In this document: positions 6,826 to 14,322 of the stretch, in pieces
How the letters are laid out: every line of letters starts with the position of its first letter
Position numbering within the stretch: position 1 is the stretch's first letter
Assembly: GCA_022574675.1 (NCBI GenBank)
Contig: JACZRO010000011.1
Location: 1-33,972 of the forward strand
Origin: Chloroflexota bacterium
GTDB taxonomy: Bacteria; Chloroflexota; Dehalococcoidia; Lucifugimonadales; Lucifugimonadaceae
Direction: 5' to 3'
Length of the DNA: 33,972 bases
Made by a program: the position numbers and the translations under genes
Notes under the pieces: model-generated
What the model saw: the letters and a program-made list of their open reading frames with translations, nothing else
What the model was told of the DNA's origin: nothing
The model's database searches: none

Positions 6826-8610
6826 CTAAACCGCGCACTCGCCCTCGCCGCGCTCAAGCTTGTAGACGATCGTCTTGTCCCAGTCCATGTAGTTCTCGAT
6901 GTGCTCGCGGTCCAGCGGTCCGACGTCCCTGAAGTCCTGCAGGTACTCCTCGAAGTACCCGGCTCCCATGCGGCCGACCCAGCCGTTGAACCGTTCGCCT
7001 TCTTCTCGTTCCGCCTGGTAGCGGTCCAGCAGGCCCTTGAGCGCCTCCGGCGCCTTTCTTGCCGGAACGCGGGCCTTGATGCGGGTACCGATCTGGATCT
7101 TGCCGTCGCCGATTTCGTAGTCCCCGCCCAGGAACAGCTCGTACGCCGGGACCTGGCCGCCCTTGCCCTTGATGACGGCGCCGTGGAACCCGATGTTGGC
7201 GATGTGATGCTGGCCGCAGGAGTTCGGGCAGCCGCTGGCCTTGATGTGGATCTCGTTGACCAGCGGGTCGGAGGTGTCGTAGGTCTCCAGGAAATCGGTT
7301 AGCGCCTTGTTCAGGCCCATCGACGACGTGATGCCGAGCTTGCACGTGTCGGTGCCCGGGCAGGTGACCACGTCCGTGATGGTGTGGCGTCCGGAGCGCG
7401 CGAGGTCAAGCTCGCCGAGCCGCTCCCAGACCTCCATTAGCGAACCGGTAGGCACCCAGCGCAGGACGATGTTCTGCTGGATATCGATCCGAACGCGCCC
7501 GCCGGCGAACTCGCGGACGATGTCGGCGAGCGGCGACCACTGGTGTGAGAACAGGTCGCCGCGCAGGAGCACGACGTGGACCATGTTGTATCCGTCCTGC
7601 TTTTGCGGGACGACGTTGGTCCGCTTCCACTCCTTGAACTCGTCGGACGCGTCGTCGAACGAGATGTACGCCGACTCGGCCGGCAGCGCGTCGGCCGACT
7701 CGTCCTCGATCCAGAGCAGGGCGTCGAGGTCCAGCGGCTGCTTCCAGTCGCCCTTGAGTTCCTCTTCGACCTGGTCGCGGAACTCGTCGATGCCGATGCG
7801 GTCGATCAGGAACTTGATGCGCGCCCGCATGCGGTTCTTCCGCTCTTGCTCGGAGCGGTTGAAGATGCGCAGGGCCGCTTCCGCGATGTGAATGTAGTCG
7901 TCGACGGAGATCCAGTCGTAAAGGACGGGGGCTTCCCTCGGCATGATGGAAAGGCCGCCGCCGGCGACCATCTTGAAGCCCTTCTTGCCGTCCTTCATCT
8001 TCGAGATGAAACCGATGTCGTGGATGCCGACCACGGCGTCGTCGCTCGGTCCGCCGGAGAAGGCGGTCTTTACCTTCCGCGGCATTTGCCCGGAAAGCTC
8101 GTGACGAAGGAAGTAGCGTGCATAGGCGGCGGCGTACGGCGTGGGGTCGAACACCTCGTCAACGGCCACACCTGCGGCCGGAGATCCCGTGACGTTTCGG
8201 ACGGTGTTCCCGCACGCCTCGCGCGTGCTGAGACCGGCGTCACCCAGGATGCGCATGACCGCGGGGGTGTCGTCCAGGAAGATGTGATGGAACTGGACGT
8301 TCTCCCGGGTCGTGAGATGGCCCTTCTTGAGAGGGGCAAACTCTTCTGCGACCCTGCCCAGGGCGTCCATCTGGTCAGCGGTCAGCCCTCCGAACGGAGC
8401 CTTGACGCGGACCATCTGCTGGTCCGCCTGTCGCTGGCCGTAGACGCCCTGCTTGAGACGGAACGCCATGAACTGGTTCTCTTCCCATTCGCCATCGCGG
8501 AAGCGCTTCACCTCGTGTTCGAAATCCTCGATCTCTTCGGGGACAATCGGCAGAACGCGCTGGCCGTCCGGGTTGGGCGTCCATCGGGGTCGTTGAGTCT
8601 GAATGGTCAC
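6826..8610 (-). CDS. Siroheme/4Fe-4S nitrite/sulfite reductase, probably assimilatory sulfite reductase
   Basis: Ferredoxin-dependent-type reductase of 594 aa catalysing the six-electron reduction of sulfite to sulfide, or of nitrite to ammonia. Two ferredoxin-like half-domains alternate with two siroheme/iron-sulfur domains. The four cluster ligands are Cys417 and Cys423 (CPGTDTC) and Cys461 and Cys465 (GCPNSC). TRENVQFHHI and the Arg/Lys-rich siroheme pocket are present. The start is GTG 8610 with GGGAG six bases upstream. Sequence alone does not separate the two substrates. The Cys-codon leader peptide and terminator upstream favour sulfite, because regulation by cysteine supply suits sulfur assimilation. 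No siroheme or sulfate-activation genes are adjacent. Confidence 0.93.
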   Translation of the reverse strand: MTIQTQRPRWTPNPDGQRVLPIVPEEIEDFEHEVKRFRDGEWEENQFMAFRLKQGVYGQRQADQQMVRVKAPFGGLTADQMDALGRVAEEFAPLKKGHLTTRENVQFHHIFLDDTPAVMRILGDAGLSTREACGNTVRNVTGSPAAGVAVDEVFDPTPYAAAYARYFLRHELSGQMPRKVKTAFSGGPSDDAVVGIHDIGFISKMKDGKKGFKMVAGGGLSIMPREAPVLYDWISVDDYIHIAEAALRIFNRSEQERKNRMRARIKFLIDRIGIDEFRDQVEEELKGDWKQPLDLDALLWIEDESADALPAESAYISFDDASDEFKEWKRTNVVPQKQDGYNMVHVVLLRGDLFSHQWSPLADIVREFAGGRVRIDIQQNIVLRWVPTGSLMEVWERLGELDLARSGRHTITDVVTCPGTDTCKLGITSSMGLNKALTDFLETYDTSDPLVNEIHIKASGCPNSCGQHHIANIGFHGAVIKGKGGQVPAYELFLGGDYEIGDGKIQIGTRIKARVPARKAPEALKGLLDRYQAEREEGERFNGWVGRMGAGYFEEYLQDFRDVGPLDREHIENYMDWDKTIVYKLERGEGECAV

Positions 8611-8664
8611 GTACTGCTCCCTGGTCCGGGGCGGCCCAGAAACGGGCCGGATTCAACTGGAATT

Positions 8665-8691
8665 AAAAAACCCCACGCTTTCGCTGTGGGG
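8665..8691 (-). terminator. Intrinsic terminator in the reductase leader (attenuator)
   Basis: On the minus strand CCCCAC and GTGGGG form a 6-bp stem, with a GC/GC inner pair, a GAAA tetraloop and one bulged A, followed by six T. It stands 54 bp before the GTG of the reductase gene and after its promoter, so it can stop the transcript early. A competing pairing exists: CTGAGGGGC (8730-8722) with GCCCCACAG (8692-8684), which would sequester the 5' arm. A second hairpin, CGGCCC/GGGCCG, lies at 8632-8649 just before the ribosome site. Confidence 0.85.
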
Positions 8692-8726
8692 CTCGTGCGG
8701 CGTTTAACGCGCGACGTGGAGGCCCC

Positions 8727-8780
8727 TCAGCCGGTACCACAACAAGCGCACGCGCGCAACTTCACATCGAAGGTATTCAC
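8727..8780 (-). CDS. Predicted leaderless Cys-rich leader peptide (MNTFDVKLRACACCGTG)
   Basis: 17-codon ORF starting GTG 8780 and ending TGA 8727. Codons 11, 13 and 14 are Cys (TGC, TGT, TGT) within R-A-C-A-C-C-G. The GTG lies nine bases after the -10 box, so the transcript may begin at or very near the start codon. Leaderless polycysteine short ORFs are known in mycobacteria as cysteine-responsive attenuators. The stop codon overlaps the CTGA of the antiterminator strand: a ribosome that reaches the stop covers it and the terminator forms, while one stalled at Cys codons leaves it free. An internal GTG (codon 6) is an alternative start. Confidence 0.72.
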   Translation of the reverse strand: MNTFDVKLRACACCGTG

Positions 8781-8789
8781 GATTAGAGA

Positions 8790-8818
8790 ATCCTATGGAC
8801 GCCCTTCGGGGGTGTCAA
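8790..8818 (-). promoter_or_regulatory. Sigma70-type promoter of the reductase leader
   Basis: Perfect -35 TTGACA (8818-8813), 17-bp spacer, -10 TAGGAT (8795-8790). It directs leftward transcription into the Cys-rich leader ORF, with the predicted start point at about 8784-8780. Confidence 0.75.
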
Positions 8819-9008
8819 GAGAATCAAGTTAAGTACGACTATTATCGCGCTTTTCTCTTGCCGGCCCAAGGCGCCGGTTTCCCTCGCCACTCACCGCCGT
8901 TGCCGAGAGGTCGTATCGGGTACCCTTCGGCCGGCGGAAATCCGTGCCGGCCCGCGCTCGGGTTTCTGCCAGTAATCCGACACGACAGACAGAATTCCGG
9001 AGGACGAA

Positions 9009-9917
9009 TTGCCCGCCGACACCCGCCTGAACGGTATCCACTTCATGTTGCCGACCCCGTTTACGGAAGAAGGCGAGATCGACATCGGCCCATTCAAGCG
9101 TCTGGTTGACTGCGCCGCTGCGTCCGGGTGCACCGGAGTCGTCTGCCTGGGCGTCATGGGCGAGGCGCACCGGCTGGCCGATAAAGAGCGGATCGCCGCG
9201 CTTGAAGCGGTGGTGGAGGCGGCCGGAGACCGGCTTACGGTGACTGTCGGCGTGAGCTCGGACAGTAACCGGCTCGTGGCGCTTCGGACGAAGGAAGCGC
9301 AGGACCGGGGCGCTACGGCGGTGATGGTGGCGCCGGCGCGGATGGCGAAGCCGAACGAGGCGGTCTTGTACGGCTACTACGACAGCGTTCAGTCTGTGGC
9401 GGACATCCCGATCGTGGTCCAGGATTTCCCGGCGGAGAGCGGCGTGTTTATGTCTGTCCAGTTCATCGCGCGCTTGAACGCAGAACTTCCCGGGGCGCAG
9501 TACCTGAAGCTGGAAGACCCGCCGACCCCGCCCAAGATCACGCAGATCCTGGCGCTGACCGGCGACAACATGGGCATCTTCGGCGGACTCGGCGGATCGT
9601 TTCTTTTCGAGGAGCTCCGCAGGGGCGGCGTGGGCACGATGACCGGGTTCGCCTACCCGGAGGTACTGGTCGCTCTGTACCGTCTGATTGGGTCGGGCGA
9701 TATCGAGGGCGGGCGGAAGCTGTTCTATGACTGGGTGCCGTACGTGCGATACGAGAACCAGCCGGGTATCGGCCTCAGTATTCGCAAGTACGCCATGATG
9801 AAGCGCGGCCTCCTGGACAACTTCACCACGCGGCCGCCCAGCCCCATGATCGACAAGGCCACACAGGAAGAGCTGGACGACATTCTCTCCGTGCTGCCGG
9901 AAATCCCCGCCGTATAG
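9009..9917 (+). CDS. Dihydrodipicolinate synthase (DapA/NAL) family aldolase or dehydratase
   Basis: TIM-barrel class I aldolase family member of 302 aa. The Schiff-base lysine is visible as Lys167 in QYLKLEDPP, and the pyruvate-carboxylate loop as CLGVMGEAHRL. LPTPFTEEGEID is the usual N-terminal strand and loop. The catalytic tyrosine expected about 28 residues before the lysine is absent: VVQDFPAES has Asp139 where DapA has YNVP. It is therefore unlikely to make lysine precursor and more probably handles a keto- or sugar-acid, as many environmental family members do. The start is TTG 9009 with GGAGG five bases upstream. It is divergent from the reductase gene. Confidence 0.88.
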   Translation: MPADTRLNGIHFMLPTPFTEEGEIDIGPFKRLVDCAAASGCTGVVCLGVMGEAHRLADKERIAALEAVVEAAGDRLTVTVGVSSDSNRLVALRTKEAQDRGATAVMVAPARMAKPNEAVLYGYYDSVQSVADIPIVVQDFPAESGVFMSVQFIARLNAELPGAQYLKLEDPPTPPKITQILALTGDNMGIFGGLGGSFLFEELRRGGVGTMTGFAYPEVLVALYRLIGSGDIEGGRKLFYDWVPYVRYENQPGIGLSIRKYAMMKRGLLDNFTTRPPSPMIDKATQEELDDILSVLPEIPAV

Positions 9918-10527
9918 CGCCCGGACCGCCATCCCGCTTCGGCCCGGGCAGGCGGAGGTCGCCCGCGTTCAGTGGGCAATCGTTCTCCCGGGGGCGCCTG
10001 TGCCTTACGGAGAACATGCCTGGACGCGATCATGTCAGGCGGCTGCGGTGTCGGAACGGTGACCGGGTGACGGACTTCCTGGCGGCGGGCGAGGTCGCAG
10101 AGATCATCGTCACCCTGTACCCGTCCAGCAACGTGTCCTCCCGTGGCCATCGCATCCGGCGGGACGCGTCCAGCCCCAACTTCCCGCGTTTTGACGTGAA
10201 CCCCACCGCAGGCGAACCGATCGGGCAGGAAAGACGACGGGCGACGGCGCACAATATCGTGTAGCACGAGGCGGAAAGAGGGTCCGCCCCTGTGCTCCGG
10301 GTCATCCCTGCGCAAAGCCGGAAGGTGTGGGCGCCGGACGCGAATCCCGGGTGTGTCGTCCCCCGGTGGCGTCTGCCGGATGGACATCCCGGACAGGTGG
10401 GCCCTTCGTACCAGATAGGCGTACCAGGACAGCCGTGCCGGGACAGGCGAATGCCGTGACCCCGGGCCGCCATTGGTGCGATGATGGTAACTGCGTAACA
10501 AGGACAACCAACCAGGCGGCCAATAGC
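9918..10527. other. Long intergenic region, no confident gene
   Basis: I see no ORF with family features in these 610 bases. A frame at 10016-10264 (82 aa) and longer antisense frames have no recognisable motifs and no good ribosome sites. The stretch contains the palindromic repeat at 10270-10295 and presumably the promoter of the zinc-ribbon gene, which I could not place. Confidence 0.5.
10270..10295. repeat. GGCGGA-n-TCCGCCCCT palindromic repeat, copy 2
   Basis: GGCGGA (10270-10275), a 7-nt loop and TCCGCC (10283-10288), with flank CCTGTGC. GGGTCCGCCCCTGTGC is identical to 1652-1667. Confidence 0.65.
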
Positions 10528-11322
10528 GTGTACTGCGCCCATTGCGGCACGAAAAATCCTGACAATATCGATGCCTGTGAACGGTGTGGCGAGTTGCTGA
10601 TCCGACCGGATCCGGCTCACCCGCATGAACTCGGCATCAAATCCTGTCCGGACTGCAATACGGTTAACGAGTCCCATGCTCGGTTCTGTATTGGCTGCGG
10701 TCGCGATATCGACGCGATCATGGCGACCAGCGCCGCGCCGAGGGCGGCGCGGCCCACCCACCCGCCGCCGCCAACCGCGGCGCCTGTTGGACAGCCGACG
10801 CCCAAACGCCCGCCACGTCCCGCTTCCCCCGACCCTGGCAACCCCGGTAATCCCAGCGAGGTTCGGCGTCCGACGCCCGGCCCGGGCCGCCCGTCCGTCG
10901 TGACAAGCGGCGCCGGCGCAGAAGATCTGCGAAACGGCGCTGAAGCCGCGGCTCACGCGCCGAGCGATTCCGGTACGCCGGAAGCACAACTGCCGGAGGA
11001 GTTGAAAGGGTGGAACTGGGGCGCCTTTTTACTTCCGTTCATCTGGGGACCGTTCAACCGTGTCTGGATCGGCCTGGGCGGTCTCGTTGTCTTCGCGATC
11101 CCTCCTATCCCCTGGGAACTCGGGGTGCTTGGATACGTCGCGCTGGCCCTGGTGATGGGATCGCGCGGGAACGAGTGGGCGTGGCGCGCCCGAAAATGGG
11201 AGTCGCTCGATCATTTCCGGAAAGTGCAGCGCGTGTGGATGACGTGGGGGACGGTCGGGTTCATGGTGCTCGGGGTGATTACGGCGATGGCCCTCGCGGC
11301 GAGCGGCGGCGGCGGCTCGTAA
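10528..11322 (+). CDS. Double zinc-ribbon, proline-rich, membrane-anchored protein
   Basis: 264-aa protein of unknown function. Residues 1-70 hold two treble-clef zinc ribbons, CAHC...CERC and CPDC...CIGC. A linker of about 90 residues, rich in Pro, Ala, Gly and Arg, follows. The C-terminal third is membrane-associated: GWNWGAFLLPFIWGPFNRVWIGL, then LGVLGYVALALVMGSRG, then a final helix VGFMVLGVITAMALAA. GWNWGAFLLPFIWG-like segments occur in small bacterial membrane proteins with unclear roles. GTG 10528 (VYCAHCG) is chosen because zinc-ribbon proteins usually begin right at the first knuckle, but its ribosome site is poor; GTG 10456 is an in-frame alternative. Proline linker and knuckles suggest protein binding. 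Confidence 0.75.
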   Translation: MYCAHCGTKNPDNIDACERCGELLIRPDPAHPHELGIKSCPDCNTVNESHARFCIGCGRDIDAIMATSAAPRAARPTHPPPPTAAPVGQPTPKRPPRPASPDPGNPGNPSEVRRPTPGPGRPSVVTSGAGAEDLRNGAEAAAHAPSDSGTPEAQLPEELKGWNWGAFLLPFIWGPFNRVWIGLGGLVVFAIPPIPWELGVLGYVALALVMGSRGNEWAWRARKWESLDHFRKVQRVWMTWGTVGFMVLGVITAMALAASGGGGS

Positions 11323-11342
11323 CGCACGGGGCCGGCGAGTCG

Positions 11343-12269
11343 ATGCCTGTACCGGTCCGCCGATTCGAGTGGGACGACGCCGTTCCCGGGCCGCGCTCGG
11401 ACGAGTTCGTAGCCCGCGTGACGGACGAGTCGATCCGCGCTTATGCCGAGGCGACGGGCGATCGGCTACCGGAGGGTCCGGCAGGGTCGGCGGTCACCGC
11501 TCCTTCCGGGTACGTCTTTGTCGCCGCACCGCAGCGCAGGCATGCGACGATGGCCTCGATTGGCTGCCGTGCGCCGGAGCAGGACCCTTTCGAGCCGCGA
11601 AGCACGCCGTATGTCGGCTCAGACGTGCGGTATTTCCGGCCTATAAGAGCGGGCGACACGGTGCACAGCGTCACTGTGTTGGACCGGAAGTTCGAGCGCG
11701 GCGGCAACCGGTTCGTCGTCTTCCGCGTCGACGCGTCAGACGAGGCGGGCCGCCCGGTCGCCGTGTATGACTACACCTGCCTCTGGGAGCGCGTCCCGGG
11801 GCGAACGGGGCGCTCCCAGAGACGCCCGGCCTCGGGTCACGGCATCGGTCCGCCGGGCCGCGATCCCGGCTCGGAGACCGGCCCGGTGCTCGTGAAGGCT
11901 GAGACGGTGGAGACGATCGCCGCGTATGGCGGGCTGCCGGTGGGCCGCCCGCAAGACTGGATGAGCACGCATACGAACGAGGAGTTCGCGCGTTCCGCGA
12001 TCTTCGGCGGCGCAGTCAACGCCGGTGTCGCCACGGCCTGCTACACGGCCCAGTGGCTGGACCTTGTGGAGCAGCCGGGCGTGTTGTGGCATCGTGGACG
12101 GCTGGAATCAAGGGCGCTCGCGCCGGTGAGGGCGGGCGATATTCTCCAGATCACCGGCCAGGTTCGAGAGGAACCGGGCGATGATACGGTTCGCGTTTAC
12201 GAGATCGTCGCGGTCAACCAGGCAGGTGTGACGGCGTTCCGGTCGGTGGCGACGGTGCGGAGCGCGTAA
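11343..12269 (+). CDS. MaoC-like double hot-dog dehydratase/hydratase
   Basis: 308-aa protein with two hot-dog folds in tandem, related to MaoC enoyl-CoA hydratases and mesaconyl-CoA hydratases. The first half (residues ~1-145) has ESIRAYAEATGDRLP and YVGSDVRYFRPIRAGDTVHS; the second (~180-305) has FARSAIFGGAVNAGVATACYTAQWL and RALAPVRAGDILQITGQV. The PxxxGD(T/I) turn is the family hallmark. The classical catalytic Asp-His pair is not clear in either half, so activity is uncertain. It starts 20 bp after the zinc-ribbon gene with only a weak GGCGAG site and may be cotranscribed. A CoA-thioester substrate is inferred from the family. Confidence 0.82.
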   Translation: MPVPVRRFEWDDAVPGPRSDEFVARVTDESIRAYAEATGDRLPEGPAGSAVTAPSGYVFVAAPQRRHATMASIGCRAPEQDPFEPRSTPYVGSDVRYFRPIRAGDTVHSVTVLDRKFERGGNRFVVFRVDASDEAGRPVAVYDYTCLWERVPGRTGRSQRRPASGHGIGPPGRDPGSETGPVLVKAETVETIAAYGGLPVGRPQDWMSTHTNEEFARSAIFGGAVNAGVATACYTAQWLDLVEQPGVLWHRGRLESRALAPVRAGDILQITGQVREEPGDDTVRVYEIVAVNQAGVTAFRSVATVRSA

Positions 12270-12354
12270 GCGGAGACCGCACGCCGCGTCGCCGGGCAGT
12301 TCATTTCATTGCGGTACGGCGTCGCAGGGTTGCCGGGACAGTAACGCGGGACGG

Positions 12355-13074
12355 CTAGCTGCGTTCGAAGCGGATGCCGACCTTTTCCCACCGGCGTGTG
12401 TGGTCGGAGGCGAGGTCCGCCAGCAGCGTCGCGTATTCGGGCTCACGGATGTCCGGGGTAGTCAATATCAGGGCGTCTTCACTGTCGTCGACGTAGTATC
12501 CCTTGCGCTCGCCGACCTCGCGGAACCCGTACTTGTGGTAAAGCGCCTGCGCGGCCTCGTTCGACTTCCGCACCTCCAGCGTCAACTCGTCGCACGCGTT
12601 GGCCGCCGCCGCCTCGACTGCGCCCATAACCAGTAGCTCCCCGACGCCGCGTCTGCGGTCCGACTCGGCCACGCCGATCGATGCGATATGGGCCTCGCCG
12701 GCCACGAACCACACGACGACCCAGCCCGCGGCGCGGTCCCGGCGCGGCCGACCGGCGCCGCCGGGCGCCGCCAGCGTGCGAATACCGCCGATCACGCGCT
12801 CAACAAGAGAAGCGCCGCGTTCGACCCGTCCCGGTTCCCCGGCCTCCGAGCGCACTGCCACCACGAGAACGGTTCCGCCGGATTTCTTGATTTCGCGTGC
12901 GAAGTTTGTGGGCGGCCACACGGTCGGAAATACGGCCCGCTCCAGGCCTGCGAGCTGGTCGAGGTCGTCTGCGTTCGCCGTGCGGAGAAGGTAGAGCCTC
13001 AACGGCGCCGTGGGGTCCTCGGTGGACATGGACGCCGCGGGCGTTTCCGTGCTTCCCGGGTGCTTTGCTGGCAT
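12355..13074 (-). CDS. GNAT-family N-acetyltransferase, RimI-like
   Basis: Acetyl-CoA-dependent N-acetyltransferase of 239 aa. The fold elements run in order: LRTANADDLDQLAGLERAVFPTVWP (beta1-alpha1), a long variable insert, GEAHIASIGVAESDRRRGVGELLVMGAVEAA with the RRxGVG pyrophosphate-binding loop, LTLEVRKSNEAAQALYHKYGFREVGERKGYY (the RimI-type LEVR..N..A..LY..GF core). It most resembles ribosomal-protein-alanine acetyltransferases, which act on protein N-termini. It is longer than RimI (about 150 aa) because of an N-terminal extension and the insert around residues 80-125. ATG 13074 is used; ATG 13029 would also work. Convergent with the MaoC-like gene. Confidence 0.87.
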   Translation of the reverse strand: MPAKHPGSTETPAASMSTEDPTAPLRLYLLRTANADDLDQLAGLERAVFPTVWPPTNFAREIKKSGGTVLVVAVRSEAGEPGRVERGASLVERVIGGIRTLAAPGGAGRPRRDRAAGWVVVWFVAGEAHIASIGVAESDRRRGVGELLVMGAVEAAAANACDELTLEVRKSNEAAQALYHKYGFREVGERKGYYVDDSEDALILTTPDIREPEYATLLADLASDHTRRWEKVGIRFERS

Positions 13075-13245
13075 GGCCTGCGATGGTACCCGTAACTAAC
13101 CGTGCAATGGCGGCGGGTTTCGACACGGATTATGGCAGGGATGCGCCGAGCGGAGCGCATCGCGTGCGCCCCCGGTCGTGCGGGAGTAGACTCGCTCCGC
13201 TGGAGGTTCGGGCGCTCCGCTCGGGCAGAGACGAAAGGGCAAAAG

Positions 13246-14154
13246 ATGGCAACGCAAAAAACGTCGATATCCGTGGGCAGCGGCCAATATCGATACGAGC
13301 TGGTGGAAGGCTGGGGCCAGCTCCCGGACGGCTGGTCGTTTACACAGGTCGGCGCCGTCGCCGTCGATGACAACGACGAGGTGTACGTGTTCTGCCGGGG
13401 CGAGCACCCGGTAATCGTGTTCGATAAGGACGGGAAATTCATCCGGTCTTTCGGCGAGGGTCACTTCCCGAGCGCGCACGGCATTTGCTGGGGCGAGAAC
13501 GACACGGTCTGGCTCGTCGACAGCGCGGACCACACCGTCAAGCAGTTCACCAAGGGCGGCGAGCACATCCTCACACTTGGCGCCAAGGGCACCGAGGGCG
13601 CCGACGGCCAGCCGTTTAACCGGCCGACCGACGCCGCGGTGGCGGGCAACGGTGACCTTTACATCTCAGACGGCTACGGCAACACGAAGGTGCACGTGTA
13701 CTCGCAGTCCGGCGATTACAAGTTTGGATGGGGACAGGAAGGGCGCCGGACCACGTTGAACCCCAAGGGGATTGGCGTCGGAGACGGTGACTTCAATACG
13801 CCGCACAACATCTGGGTCCACGAAGAGACCGTGTACATCGCGGACCGTGAGAATCAGCGCATCCAGCTGTTTGACCTGAAGGGCAACCACAAGGAGAGTT
13901 GGACCGACTTTATCCAGCCGACCGATATCTACATCGACCCGCGCTTCCCGGACACGGTGTACGTGGGTGAACTGCGCAACCGGATGTCGATCGCCAACTC
14001 CAGGGGCGAGATACAGAGCCGGTGGGGCCGTTTCCCGACGGACGAACCGGGCCAGTTCTACGCCGTCCACGGCGTGTGGTCCGACTCCGAGCAGTCGCTG
14101 TATTGCGGCGAGGTGCTGGAGGGACAGCGGATCCAGAAGTTCCGGAGGATCTAG
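13246..14154 (+). CDS. NHL-repeat beta-propeller protein (peptidyl-alpha-hydroxyglycine lyase-like)
   Basis: 302-aa protein built of NHL-type propeller blades, related to the lyase domain of peptide-amidating enzymes. Recurrent blade signatures are VAVDDNDEVYVFCRGEHPVIVFDKDGKFI, then HGICWGENDTVWLVDSADHTVKQF, DAAVAGNGDLYISDGYGNTKVHVY, HNIWVHEETVYIADRENQRIQLF and a closing blade ending QRIQKFRRI. The conserved His and Asp residues that bind metal in the lyase (HG..., HNI, DR/DG) appear to be present. It has no signal peptide, so it would act in the cytoplasm. ATG 13246 follows AAAGGG. Whether it is enzymatic or a ligand-binding propeller cannot be settled here. A strong hairpin follows the stop. 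Confidence 0.88.
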   Translation: MATQKTSISVGSGQYRYELVEGWGQLPDGWSFTQVGAVAVDDNDEVYVFCRGEHPVIVFDKDGKFIRSFGEGHFPSAHGICWGENDTVWLVDSADHTVKQFTKGGEHILTLGAKGTEGADGQPFNRPTDAAVAGNGDLYISDGYGNTKVHVYSQSGDYKFGWGQEGRRTTLNPKGIGVGDGDFNTPHNIWVHEETVYIADRENQRIQLFDLKGNHKESWTDFIQPTDIYIDPRFPDTVYVGELRNRMSIANSRGEIQSRWGRFPTDEPGQFYAVHGVWSDSEQSLYCGEVLEGQRIQKFRRI

Positions 14155-14172
14155 GAGCCAGATCGGACTTTG

Positions 14173-14204
14173 AGGGAGGCCCGGCAGCATTGCCGGGCCT
14201 CCCT
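14173..14204. terminator. Strong hairpin after the NHL gene, probable terminator
   Basis: A perfect 14-bp stem (AGGGAGGCCCGGCA with its complement) closes a GCAT loop, starting 19 bp after the NHL gene stop. No T-run follows on the plus strand, so it may work with Rho or protect the 3' end. The convergent membrane protein gene ends at 14323. Confidence 0.65.
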
Positions 14205-14322
14205 CGCGAAGGTTCGTTATTTATGGCGCGAGGCTTCCGGCCCGCTGTCTATCAGGCCCGGGAGAGGCTCCGATGGCCACGGGCGCAGGCGTGCCGGGCG
14301 GGGCGCGTAAAGGCGGCTTCGA

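Noticed and set aside
7576-8832. 418-aa plus-strand open frame opposite the reductase
   Set aside because: No domain features; it is the GC-rich shadow of the well-supported siroheme reductase on the other strand.
8829-10989. Minus-strand frames of 367, 260 and 319 aa over the aldolase and zinc-ribbon genes
   Set aside because: They overlap genes with clear motifs on the plus strand and show Arg-rich shadow composition.
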